From contig JBPCNX010000025.1 of NCBI GenBank assembly GCA_051000815.1, positions 1 through 64,000 of the forward strand: 64,000 bases of DNA, written 5' to 3'. Both the position numbers and the translations under genes were made by a program. The stretch comes from PSRF01 sp051000815 (GTDB lineage Bacteria > Acidobacteriota > Blastocatellia > Pyrinomonadales > Pyrinomonadaceae). The number at the start of each line of letters is the position of its first letter. The stretch's first letter is position 1. The notes beneath the pieces were generated by a model that searched no databases, was not told the origin of the DNA, and saw nothing but the letters and a program-made list of their open reading frames with translations. This document shows, in pieces, positions 9,081-17,484 of the stretch.

Positions 9081-10304
9081 ATGCCTGTTACATCAATTAC
9101 GGCTATCCAGGAATTACTGGGATCTCCTGCTGTGCGAGCGGCGTTTCAGTTCTTTGAGTCACACGCCGAGGAAATTACTGCGGAGCAAATCAGCATCTGT
9201 TCCATCCCCGCGCCTCCCTTTGGCGAGGCGGAGCGAGGTGAATACTTGCGGCGGAAACTCGTCGGCAGTGGTCTGGCGGATGCTGAGATTGACGAGGTGG
9301 GGAACTGTGTTGTGTTGCGCAAGGGTCGCTCGTTATCACGGTTGTTGGTTGTGAGCGCTCATCTCGATACGGTCTTCCCCGCGGAAACTGATTTAACCTT
9401 GCGACGAAATAATGGTCGCTTGATGGCTCCCGGTATATCGGACGACGGTTGCGGTCTGGCGGCGCTGCTTGCGATCGCTCAGGCGCTCGCAGCAACTGGA
9501 ATCGAGACTGACGGTTCGATTTTGTTTGTTGGCACTGTCGGCGAAGAAGGTGCAGGAAACTTACGAGGCGTGCGCCACTTGCTGACAGAAGGAAAATGGG
9601 CGAAGCGAATCGACGCCTTTATCAGTTTCGACGGCGCTGGTATAGACCAAATTACAAACGGCGCGCTCGGTTCGCGCCGCTATCGCGTTCAACTCCGCGG
9701 AACAGGCGGACACTCCTGGGGAGATTTCGGCGTCCCTAATCCTGTCCACGGTCTAGGCCGGGCAATTTCCCGTCTTGCTTCTTACCCAGCGCCCCTCGAA
9801 CCGCGAACAACATTCAACGTAGGCCGCATTGAAGGCGGCTCCAGCATTAATGCAATTCCCAGCGAAGCCTCGATGGAAGTGGACCTGCGCTCAGTTAGCA
9901 AATCCGAATTGCTGAGGCTTGACGCCTTCTTTCGCCGGACTATTCGGGAAGCAGTGGAGCAGGAAAACGCGGCCCGACGCAGGGACACTCGGCCGCTCGG
10001 TCTCAACTTGAGCTTAATTGGAGAGCGGCCCAGTGGTGAAACTCCTGTCGAAGCCTTTATTGTAGAACTAGCCTTGAACGCGACGCGCGCGCTGGGCTTC
10101 ACGCCTGTTCTCGAACTCGCTTCAACCGATTCCAACGTACCGATCGCCCTCGGCATTCCTGCGATTACTCTCGGTGCGGGAGGGACCGCCGGGAATCCTC
10201 ACACACTCGACGAGTGGTTTGACCCAAGCCATCGTGACCTTGGTCTGAAGAGAGGGCTGCTTGTGGTTTTAGGGCTGGTGGGAATGAGAAACGGGGAACT
10301 CTAG
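9081..10304 (+). CDS. M20 family metallopeptidase (PepT/tripeptidase-like)
   Basis: This is a cytosolic two-zinc aminopeptidase or deacylase of 407 residues without a signal peptide. Metal and catalytic residues are visible: His94-x-Asp96 (SAHLDTVF), Asp121/122, Glu155-Glu156 (VGEEGAGN) and a late His in AGNPHTLDEWF. A lid/dimerisation domain occupies about 200-300 and starts with GTGGHSWGDFG. The substrate is uncertain; family members cleave di- or tripeptides or N-acylated amino acids. It is transcribed divergently from the cyclase across a 279-base spacer and convergently with the DUF4388 gene. Confidence 0.92.
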   Translation: MPVTSITAIQELLGSPAVRAAFQFFESHAEEITAEQISICSIPAPPFGEAERGEYLRRKLVGSGLADAEIDEVGNCVVLRKGRSLSRLLVVSAHLDTVFPAETDLTLRRNNGRLMAPGISDDGCGLAALLAIAQALAATGIETDGSILFVGTVGEEGAGNLRGVRHLLTEGKWAKRIDAFISFDGAGIDQITNGALGSRRYRVQLRGTGGHSWGDFGVPNPVHGLGRAISRLASYPAPLEPRTTFNVGRIEGGSSINAIPSEASMEVDLRSVSKSELLRLDAFFRRTIREAVEQENAARRRDTRPLGLNLSLIGERPSGETPVEAFIVELALNATRALGFTPVLELASTDSNVPIALGIPAITLGAGGTAGNPHTLDEWFDPSHRDLGLKRGLLVVLGLVGMRNGEL

Positions 10305-10323
10305 AACCGCGCAAGGAAAAAGA

Positions 10324-10357
10324 TAAAGGGAACTGAGATCGCCCCTCGTTCCCTTTA
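10324..10357. terminator. bidirectional hairpin between convergent genes
   Basis: TAAAGGGAAC (10324-10333) and GTTCCCTTTA (10348-10357) form a perfect 10-bp stem with a 14-base loop, centred between the M20 peptidase stop and the stop of the opposing gene. A/T-rich tracts on both sides fit a factor-independent terminator usable from either strand. Confidence 0.7.
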
Positions 10358-10376
10358 CCAGCGCTTTGCGGACTTG

Positions 10377-11294
10377 CTAGTTGATCGGAATCGTTACCGT
10401 GGCTGAACCGGCCTTGCCGGGAGGAAAGCGTTTCTGACGAGCAATTCGTAACGCCGAAGCATCACCGCCAGATGCCTGGATCACCCGTCCGGATTCATCA
10501 TACGTAACAGTAACAGCGACTTTCTTCGGTCCGGAATTGTTCGCTCCATTCGCGCCTGACAGGGCAGCCTTTTCGTCGCGAGCTCTGGCGCGGTCTCTTT
10601 CGCGTTGACGCCTGGCGGCCAATGCGGCTGCGTCTTCAGAATTTGAACTGGCTTCAGGAGATTGCGTGGCCACGGCTTCAGGGGTAGCTGTAACTACAGG
10701 GGGCGCTTCCACTGGCGCCGCTACTGGAGGTTGAGCCGCTACCGCTGCAACGTTAGCGCGGCTATACCAGCCTGCAGGAACGCCGATCGCCGCTACGCTC
10801 GCGAGTATTGCCACGGCTATCGCCACAGCAACCATTGGCTTTCGGTTAGTTGATTCGCCCCCCATGAATGAAAGAAATGCCGGAACGTGTGATGGATGAA
10901 TGGACTCAGACTCCGCGGCTTGCTTAACTACCTGGATCTCATCCATTTCAGGCGAGAAGCCCTCAGGAAAAGCGTCTGCCGGAGTGATTCCCTCATCCAA
11001 CCGACGCAGACCTTCAAGGACTACCTGCGTCCAGGGTTGATTGATAGTGCGGTCAGGAGCTTCTGCAGAGCCACTGAATTCAAACTTTGCATTGGCCAAA
11101 GTCAGTGCGTAATAGACAGCATCGATTCCCCGTAAGGTACCAATGCGAGCGTCGACGACAGATCCCGCCTGAAGATAAAAGTAACCGGAACCCTGCGGGT
11201 AAAGAACTCTAAGCCGGCCGGATTTACGCTGGTTACAAAAGAACTCAATGAGTTCCGAAAGTGAGAGGTCGCTGAGGTGTCCCGTCAATGCCAT
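10377..11294 (-). CDS. DUF4388 domain protein with membrane segment and TonB-like tail
   Basis: The frame is open further upstream, but Met at 11294 is preceded by GAGGAG eight bases away, so this start was chosen (305 residues, MALTGHLSDLS). Residues 1-100 match the DUF4388 (PATAN-type) pattern LSELIEFFCNQRKSGRL...G.FYLQAG, a domain found in bacterial signalling and gliding proteins. A single transmembrane segment lies near 155-180, then an Ala/Pro-rich linker and a basic/acidic stretch. The C terminus (KKVAVTVTYDESGRV) resembles the beta module of TonB-family proteins but is short. It lies 84 bases downstream of a TonB-family gene. The function is unknown; a link between a cytoplasmic regulatory domain and the periplasm is inferred. 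Confidence 0.75.
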   Translation of the reverse strand: MALTGHLSDLSLSELIEFFCNQRKSGRLRVLYPQGSGYFYLQAGSVVDARIGTLRGIDAVYYALTLANAKFEFSGSAEAPDRTINQPWTQVVLEGLRRLDEGITPADAFPEGFSPEMDEIQVVKQAAESESIHPSHVPAFLSFMGGESTNRKPMVAVAIAVAILASVAAIGVPAGWYSRANVAAVAAQPPVAAPVEAPPVVTATPEAVATQSPEASSNSEDAAALAARRQRERDRARARDEKAALSGANGANNSGPKKVAVTVTYDESGRVIQASGGDASALRIARQKRFPPGKAGSATVTIPIN

Positions 11295-11378
11295 GAAAAT
11301 AACTCCTCTATCGGGAAGAGAGATGTGTTGGGGGGTGAAAGAAGCGGCGCCAGGATTATCCAAGGCGCCGCAACCTGG

Positions 11379-12509
11379 TTACTGGGAGAGGGAGAAGTTG
11401 TAACTGATCGTGCCAAACACCTTGACGGGTTGGCCGGAGAGTTTTGTTGGAGAGAAGCGCGCCCTTAACGCGGCTTTTATGGCTGCCTCTCGTAAAGTTG
11501 ACGGACCGTTAGCAGCATTAGCGGAAATCACTTTGCCGTTTTCATCGATCACCACTTCCACCGTAACTACTCCTGAGGTTCGCATTCTTTTCGCTGTTTC
11601 CGGATACATTGGCGAGGGCAGGTAAACCGCAGCTCCATTCAGAACGCCGCCAGACACCGGTCGGAGAATTGGCCTTGGTGCCGGATTGGGAGGAGGCTCC
11701 GAATCAAGGACGACCTTCGGCGAGCCTGAGGGGTTTTCCGTTACACCCTTGATCTCAGCCGAGTTTAGATCGCTCAAATTATCTCCAGCCGACGAGCTTG
11801 GCAAAGCCGGTGAAGTTTTGCTTTTGGACGGCTGTTTGGTTGCCGGAGGTTCTACAACAGGCTGAGTCTTCGGTTCCGGGTTTGTCTTAACAGAGCTGAC
11901 AACATTGTTTGCGGCGGCTGTTGCAGTGTTGGGCTGAGCCGCTGGCTGGGAACCAGGTTGCGACATCTTCACCATGTTCTCATCGAGATAGTACATGATT
12001 GAGCGATAGGTTACTTCCGTTGCCTCGAAGCTCATCCTGCCCGAATCAACGACGGCGACCAGAGTCGTCATCTTGTTCCAGTTCCCGGCAAAATCAAACT
12101 CGTATTTGTAGTTCTCTTTACTAAGAAGCGAGCCATCATCGTTGAGCAGGATCATCTCGCTGATGTTGCCCTTGTCGTCATACTTATAGGTCTCTTTTCC
12201 TGTAAGAGTGGCGCCCGTAACCGGAAAGTACTGGTTCTCAATCTTGTTTCCTCTGACGTCGTAAGCTACCACTTCCAGTAAAGCCCGTTTGCCTTCGGTT
12301 ATTCTACCGTCCGCGCCGGTCAGTTTTACGACTTCGGTGCGCACTCTGCGAACCGGTCCGACGAGTCCATCTCTGATTCGGTCACTCTCAACCGGGGCAC
12401 TAACCGAGTGCGGAAGACTTGTGACCTTCGCATTGAGATTTGATTGGGCGAAACTAGTGGTTCCGCACGCCAGGGCAACAAGAATGGCCCCGCTGATTTT
12501 TTTGAACAT
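11379..12509 (-). CDS. TonB-family energy-transducer-like periplasmic protein
   Basis: It has 376 residues. A signal peptide (about 1-21, ending SFAQ) is followed by an N-terminal region with YDVRGN and YKYDDKGN elements like those of YD/RHS-type beta repeats, a low-complexity Ala/Pro/Ser/Thr linker (about 190-280), and a TonB C-terminal domain from about 290. That domain has the hallmark PMYPETAKRMRTSGVV and VVIDENGKV motifs and ends with a variant of the YNF strand. There is no N-terminal membrane anchor of the classical TonB type, so it is secreted or periplasmic. Such proteins are common in Acidobacteriota; the partner receptor is unknown. Confidence 0.85.
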   Translation of the reverse strand: MFKKISGAILVALACGTTSFAQSNLNAKVTSLPHSVSAPVESDRIRDGLVGPVRRVRTEVVKLTGADGRITEGKRALLEVVAYDVRGNKIENQYFPVTGATLTGKETYKYDDKGNISEMILLNDDGSLLSKENYKYEFDFAGNWNKMTTLVAVVDSGRMSFEATEVTYRSIMYYLDENMVKMSQPGSQPAAQPNTATAAANNVVSSVKTNPEPKTQPVVEPPATKQPSKSKTSPALPSSSAGDNLSDLNSAEIKGVTENPSGSPKVVLDSEPPPNPAPRPILRPVSGGVLNGAAVYLPSPMYPETAKRMRTSGVVTVEVVIDENGKVISANAANGPSTLREAAIKAALRARFSPTKLSGQPVKVFGTISYNFSLSQ

Positions 12510-12635
12510 TTTTCACTCCTGAATGGCTGAGGATGTTGCACAAGTTTGGTTTTTGTGAGGCGGGGAAAGCGACCTGATGCGCGCCAAAGCAGCGCACCCG
12601 CTCTTCGGACACGACTAATAATAGCCAGCCCAACC

Positions 12636-12656
12636 GTGTTTGTCTATAGCAAACAC
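12636..12656. repeat. 7-bp perfect inverted repeat
   Basis: GTGTTTG (12636-12642) and CAAACAC (12650-12656) are separated by the 7 bases TCTATAG. It lies in the gap between the dacB-like stop and the TonB-family start. It could be an operator for the TonB-family gene or part of a terminator after dacB. No protein partner can be named. Confidence 0.35.
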
Positions 12657-12672
12657 AGATGGCCGCTCGCAA

Positions 12673-14334
12673 TTAGTGGGCTTTTTTGGGGATTATCCTG
12701 GGGTATGTGGCGAGCAGTGACACAATTTGGTCAACGAGCCTGCCGCTTCTGGCTCGCCCCGTCTCGTCGTTACAAATAATAGAAAAGGCAAACTCCTCCC
12801 CGTCAGAGGTGGTGACATAACCAGACAGTGAGGTGTCGTAGGTGAGGTAACCAGTCTTGGCGGAGACTCGTTCTGCATGTTCCGTCAGCCGATTGCCGAG
12901 GGTTCCATCACGCCCGGAAAGTGGCAGCGAGTCGCGAAACGTGTGACCCGCGGGGCTTTTTGAGATCGCTACTAATAACCTTGCGAAGGAAATGGGAGTG
13001 ACAAGGTTCAGTCGTGAAAGTCCCGAACCATCGTGCAATGCCAGACCGTTGGTTGAAACTCCCGATCGATTCAGCCAGAGATGGATAACAGCCAGGCCCG
13101 CTTCATCGTCACCTCGCTCCCTGCCGCCGGACCCTGGCGTCGAAAGCATCGACTCGCGTTCCCGACCAATTGTTCTCAAGATGAGTTCGGCGTAAAGATT
13201 GATGCTTCCCTTATTCGTGGCTTTGATAATTTCACTCAGTGGCTTACTGGAAACGAACGCCAACTCGATGAACTTCGAAGGATCGAAGCGTTCGGGCGGT
13301 GGTTGACGAGCATCACGAAACTGCGCGGCGCCGTCAACAGTAATGCCCCGAGCCCGAAGCGTCTCCCGGAAGAGTTTTGCTGCCCAAAGCGCAGGCTTGT
13401 TGACAGAGAGTCGCGCGCCGAAGCCTTTGCTTGCCAAAGGGAACGTTCCCCAAACGCGAACAGTGTTGTCTGACAACCCTCGATGAATTCCTATTGTCAT
13501 CCGCTCCGCTGCCGGCACTACGGTCATTTTGTTTTCTATTGTCACGTAGCCGCTCGGATCGTTGACCTTCACCAGTGGAGATGTTTCGGATTTATCCGGC
13601 GGAAGTACGTTAACGGCCACTTCATTCTTGTTTATTGAAAGCGCGCTCGCCTCAGCGCCGAAGTACCATTGGACGTCGTTCCACTGCCAACCATCTCCGA
13701 GCGTCTCGCCCCGAAAATAGCTTTCATCACCAACAACACTGCCGTTGATGCGTCGCACGCCGCGGTCGTAGAGATCGTTAGCGAGTTGAGTTAAAGAGTT
13801 ACTGTCTTCGGCATTTGCGCTGGGCGATGCGACAAGGTCAGGCGCCCCTCGCCCGTAAAGAACAAGATCCCCCGCTACAATTCCAGTAGCATCTGGTGGT
13901 GCGGCCGCGTAGACAGACGTGCGCCAACGATAATCGGCGCCCAGAAGTTCGAGGCCAACAGAAGTTGGGAAGAGCTTCATGTTTGACGCGGGAGTAAAGA
14001 GTCTGTCGGCATTACGAGCGTAGACGTTCCGGCCATCTCTCAAAGAGATAACGCTCACGCCCCAACGTGCCGAGGCCAGCTCATCCTCGTAGATAAGCCG
14101 ATCGATTTCGCGCGCAAGCGGGGCGTCAGCCGCCGAACCGGACGCCAATGCTTCGGATTTGGCTACCTCGCTGCCCGGGTCAGACTGGGGCTGATCGTTT
14201 TCTTGACTGTTACTCGGCGAGGCTGCGGGAAGGCATCCGTTAGAGAAGAGTAAGAATATCGCAAGCAGGATAACCAATCGGATCCGGATCGGTCCGAATA
14301 CGCTATTGAATAAGGAATTGCTCTTACTACGCAT
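12673..14334 (-). CDS. dacB: D-alanyl-D-alanine carboxypeptidase/endopeptidase (PBP4, S13 family)
   Basis: This periplasmic or membrane-attached penicillin-binding protein trims peptidoglycan peptides and cleaves cross-links. It has 553 residues. The active-site motifs are SxxK at 117-120 (SNMK), the SxN-type triad in KGSINLYAE, and KTG in AKTGYL near the C terminus. The N terminus has a hydrophobic signal (about 18-32) ending in Cys, but the -3 position is not a typical lipobox residue, so lipidation is uncertain. An acidic, low-complexity linker follows. The start ATG overlaps the stop of the upstream GT9 gene as TAATG, implying translational coupling. Confidence 0.94.
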   Translation of the reverse strand: MRSKSNSLFNSVFGPIRIRLVILLAIFLLFSNGCLPAASPSNSQENDQPQSDPGSEVAKSEALASGSAADAPLAREIDRLIYEDELASARWGVSVISLRDGRNVYARNADRLFTPASNMKLFPTSVGLELLGADYRWRTSVYAAAPPDATGIVAGDLVLYGRGAPDLVASPSANAEDSNSLTQLANDLYDRGVRRINGSVVGDESYFRGETLGDGWQWNDVQWYFGAEASALSINKNEVAVNVLPPDKSETSPLVKVNDPSGYVTIENKMTVVPAAERMTIGIHRGLSDNTVRVWGTFPLASKGFGARLSVNKPALWAAKLFRETLRARGITVDGAAQFRDARQPPPERFDPSKFIELAFVSSKPLSEIIKATNKGSINLYAELILRTIGRERESMLSTPGSGGRERGDDEAGLAVIHLWLNRSGVSTNGLALHDGSGLSRLNLVTPISFARLLVAISKSPAGHTFRDSLPLSGRDGTLGNRLTEHAERVSAKTGYLTYDTSLSGYVTTSDGEEFAFSIICNDETGRARSGRLVDQIVSLLATYPRIIPKKAH

Positions 14335-15374
14335 TACTCTTTTGCCCTAACGAGGATGTTTGACATGCGATTGCGAGTCAGCAATTCGCGAGCTACTGCA
14401 TAAACTTCGTCCGTCGTGATCTCTTTGATGGTGTGGCCGTACATCACACGATGATGATCTTCGATTGGCACGAAACTATTAGGAGTCGGCCGATCAAGCA
14501 GGGCCACCACCGGAGTGCCGACAGCAACTGCTATGTGCATGGGACCCGTGTCGTTGGAAACGAAAACTGCGAGCCGCGCCAGGGCGGCAGCCAGTTGTGG
14601 AATAGTGAGTTTGTCAAAAATCAGCGTAGTCGAAGGAAAGCCCGAACGTATTTCATGAACCAGCGGCCGCTCCTCAGGTCCCGCAAAAACCAGGACTCGT
14701 ACGCCATCGTTTCGTATCAGGTAATCGGCAAGGTCAGCAAATTTCTCCAGGGGCCAGCGGCGGCCCGGATGGCCGGCCCCGGGAAAAAGTCCCACCAACG
14801 GCGTGCCCGGCGCAACGCGCGCCTTGCGGAGAATCTCTTCAATGGTAGCGTCATCCACCTTCACCGTCTTGAGATGTGGAATCCGATCTGCCTCCTTGAT
14901 TCCCAGGGGAATCAATACGTCCAGATAGCGATCGACCAAATGTCTTTCAGAGTTTTCGGCTTCGGCAGGCGGACGCGGTTGAAAATTTGCGAGGTATTCG
15001 AGCGAACGCCCGTGCCGGCGGGAATAGAGTCGTTTTGGCGCGCCTGAGAGGAAGCCGAGCAAATTTGTTTCCGAGAGACTGTGCAGGTCGATAACGAAGT
15101 CAAACTTCCGCCGCCGGACCTCCTTCACTAACTCAAACATGCGGAAAAGCGACAGCGGCTTAAACCCATCGCGCAGCGCTACGCGATCTACGACCAGAGT
15201 ATCGTTCGCATAACCGGAGAGTTTGATCACATCAGCGCCCGGCTTTCCGAGGGCGATCGTTATTTTCGCCCGGGAAAACTTTTTGCGAATAGCTCGCAAT
15301 GCGGGCAGGCTGAGCACCACATCGCCAAGCTGGCCGAAGTCGATCACCAGAATGTTTTGTGGATTAAAACTCAC
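14334..15374 (-). CDS. glycosyltransferase family 9 (ADP-heptosyltransferase-like)
   Basis: This 346-residue GT-B enzyme has the family's N-terminal motif ILVIDFGQLGDVVLSLPAL, a C-terminal sugar-nucleotide site FPGAGHPGRRWP, and the conserved DTGPMHIA signature. GT9 enzymes add heptose or related sugars to the LPS core, acting at the inner face of the cytoplasmic membrane. The acceptor and donor are not certain here because no other LPS genes surround it. It is coupled to dacB by a one-base overlap and lies 26 bases downstream of gpmI on the same strand. Confidence 0.92.
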   Translation of the reverse strand: MSFNPQNILVIDFGQLGDVVLSLPALRAIRKKFSRAKITIALGKPGADVIKLSGYANDTLVVDRVALRDGFKPLSLFRMFELVKEVRRRKFDFVIDLHSLSETNLLGFLSGAPKRLYSRRHGRSLEYLANFQPRPPAEAENSERHLVDRYLDVLIPLGIKEADRIPHLKTVKVDDATIEEILRKARVAPGTPLVGLFPGAGHPGRRWPLEKFADLADYLIRNDGVRVLVFAGPEERPLVHEIRSGFPSTTLIFDKLTIPQLAAALARLAVFVSNDTGPMHIAVAVGTPVVALLDRPTPNSFVPIEDHHRVMYGHTIKEITTDEVYAVARELLTRNRMSNILVRAKE

Positions 15375-15400
15375 GCAGTTCGATAAATCAGGACGGACTT

Positions 15401-16957
15401 TTATAACTCGCGCAGGTCGCGGCCAGTCATCTGCGACGGCAGTTCGATTCCCTGAAGACCGAGAATGGTTGGCGCTATGTCTTCGAGCGCGCCACCTTCG
15501 CGCAGCTTTGCCCCCCGCGAAGCTTCATCAATCAAATGAAACGGAACCGGGTTTGAGGTGTGCGCCGTATGAGGCTGGCCGGTGAGAGGGTGAATCATTT
15601 GCTCGGCATTCCCATGATCGGCTGTGATCATGGTAATGCCGCCGGCATGTTGCATCGCCTTGGTGATCCAAGCCAGGCAAGTATCAACGTATTGACAGGC
15701 TTGGATCGTCTTGTCGAGTTTACCGGTGTGTCCGACCATGTCCGGGTTGGCAAAGTTGATGACGAACAAGTCCGTTTGGCGTTCCTCGATGGCGCCCAGC
15801 AATTCTTTGGTGACCTTGAATGCCGACATCTGCGGCTCCAGGTCATAAGTCGCAATCCTGGGTGAGGGCACGAGCAAGCGGCGTTCGCAGGGATACTCCT
15901 TTTCGACACCGCCATTGAAGAAGTAAGTGACGTGCGCATATTTCTCCGTCTCGGCAAGGCGAAAGTTGTGCACACCCTGTGTTCCCCAAACCTCAGCGAG
16001 AACATTCTTGTGGTCGGAAGGACCGAAAGCGATTGGCAAACCAAAGGTCCGGTCGTAGAGCGTGAAGCAAACAAACTCAATCTTTTGCCGGCGATCTACA
16101 GGAAACTCGTTAAACCCCGTGACTGCCAAAGCACGTGTAAGCTGCCGCGCGCGGTCTGGCCTAAAGTTGAAGAAGACGACCGCGGCGCCATCCTGGATCG
16201 TCGCCACTGGTTCGCCTGACTCGCCAACCATCACTATTGGCTCCACAAATTCATCGGTCACGCCTCGTTCATAAGAGCGTTGCACGGCGGCGAGGAGATC
16301 GTACGCCCTTTCCCCTTGAGCGGAGACCAACAGATCAAACGCGCGCCTGGTTCTTTCCCAACGCTTGTCGCGATCCATCGCGTAGTAACGACCGACGACC
16401 GAAGCAATTCTTCCACACCCGATCTCGCTAATTTTCTTCTGCAGTTCGCCAAGGTAGTAAACTGCGGAAGCAGGCGGTGTGTCTCGTCCATCGAGAAAGC
16501 AGTGAATGAAAACTCGTTCAAGTCCGTGGGACTTTGCCAGACGCAACAGCGCGTAGAGGTGTTCCAGGGATGAATGCACCTGGCCGTCAGAAATGAGTCC
16601 CATTAGATGGAGTGCTTTGTCTCGCCGTTTCACACCTTCCACGGTGGCAATCAGGATCGGGTTTCTGAAAAACTCTCCAGTGGCAATCTCATAGTCCACA
16701 CGCGAAACGTCCATGCGAATCACGCGACCTGAACCGATGTTCAAATGTCCAACCTCGGAATTGCCCATGATCCCAGGCGGCAGACCGACTCGTGTGCCCG
16801 AGGCTTCCAGCAGAGTGTGTGGATAAATTTCCAGTAGCTGGTCGTAGCAAGGCGTCTCGGCGAGCGCAATCGCGTTTCCTTCCCGGACCGGCGAGTAGCC
16901 CCAGCCGTCGATGATGATTAATGCCAGCGGTTCGTTAGGTCTCTTCGGATTGTTCAT
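15401..16957 (-). CDS. gpmI: 2,3-bisphosphoglycerate-independent phosphoglycerate mutase
   Basis: This is the glycolytic/gluconeogenic enzyme interconverting 3- and 2-phosphoglycerate, Mn-dependent, of the alkaline phosphatase superfamily. The 518 residues fit the family. Motifs are ALIIIDGWG at the N terminus (metal Asp), the catalytic Ser67 in MGNSEVGH, HCFLDGRDTPP, FNFRPDRARQ, and the C-terminal metal sites in NFANPDMVGHTG and ITADHGNAEQM. It lies just downstream of a GNAT gene and the enolase gene on the same strand, so eno and gpmI, consecutive glycolytic steps, are probably cotranscribed. Confidence 0.97.
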   Translation of the reverse strand: MNNPKRPNEPLALIIIDGWGYSPVREGNAIALAETPCYDQLLEIYPHTLLEASGTRVGLPPGIMGNSEVGHLNIGSGRVIRMDVSRVDYEIATGEFFRNPILIATVEGVKRRDKALHLMGLISDGQVHSSLEHLYALLRLAKSHGLERVFIHCFLDGRDTPPASAVYYLGELQKKISEIGCGRIASVVGRYYAMDRDKRWERTRRAFDLLVSAQGERAYDLLAAVQRSYERGVTDEFVEPIVMVGESGEPVATIQDGAAVVFFNFRPDRARQLTRALAVTGFNEFPVDRRQKIEFVCFTLYDRTFGLPIAFGPSDHKNVLAEVWGTQGVHNFRLAETEKYAHVTYFFNGGVEKEYPCERRLLVPSPRIATYDLEPQMSAFKVTKELLGAIEERQTDLFVINFANPDMVGHTGKLDKTIQACQYVDTCLAWITKAMQHAGGITMITADHGNAEQMIHPLTGQPHTAHTSNPVPFHLIDEASRGAKLREGGALEDIAPTILGLQGIELPSQMTGRDLREL

Positions 16958-16985
16958 TAACTAGTTGTCAGGACGTGCCTAATTT

Positions 16986-17456
16986 CTATTCACGGTTTTT
17001 CCGCCAGTAGTCAGGGCTTTCCTGCATTTTAGGATCGGGGCGTTCCATCCAGCGCTCCGGTCGTTTCAGTTCATCAAAACCAAAATTACGATAAAGCTCA
17101 TGAGCATCTTTCGTCGCGAGGGCCCAGCGGCGAAAGCCCTGAAGCCGAGGATGAGACAAAATTACCTCAATCAGCCATTTGCCCAAACCATGTCCGCGAT
17201 GCTCTTCGAGCACAAAAACATCCGCAAGCCAGGCGAAGGTTGCGTAGTCAGTTACCACTCGAGCAAAGCCGACTTGCCGGCCTTTTTGATAGATACCGAA
17301 GTTTAGGGAGTTTTCGATGCCGCGCTTGATAACTTCAAGGTCTCGGCCCTGCGCCCAATATGACCTGTGCGACAGGAAGTTGTGGATGACTTCTAGATCA
17401 AGTCGTAGTTTATCGGTGCTGATTGAATACTCACCTTTTTGCCATTCCTCAGTCAT
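16986..17456 (-). CDS. GNAT family N-acetyltransferase
   Basis: A 156-residue acetyl-CoA-dependent acyltransferase. The frame stays open upstream into eno, but the domain begins at MTEEWQKGEYSIS, so Met at 17456 was chosen; this leaves a 28-base gap after eno. The acetyl-CoA loop is visible as VLEEHRGHGLGKWL (Q/RxxGxG/A pattern), preceded by the beta4 strand WLADVFV. The C terminus ends with the pattern ATKDAHELYRNFGF, as in other single-domain GNATs. The substrate is unknown. It sits between eno and gpmI in one run of minus-strand genes. Confidence 0.88.
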   Translation of the reverse strand: MTEEWQKGEYSISTDKLRLDLEVIHNFLSHRSYWAQGRDLEVIKRGIENSLNFGIYQKGRQVGFARVVTDYATFAWLADVFVLEEHRGHGLGKWLIEVILSHPRLQGFRRWALATKDAHELYRNFGFDELKRPERWMERPDPKMQESPDYWRKNRE

Positions 17457-17484
17457 CGATCTCGCCGCGGTTGCAGTTGCAGGA

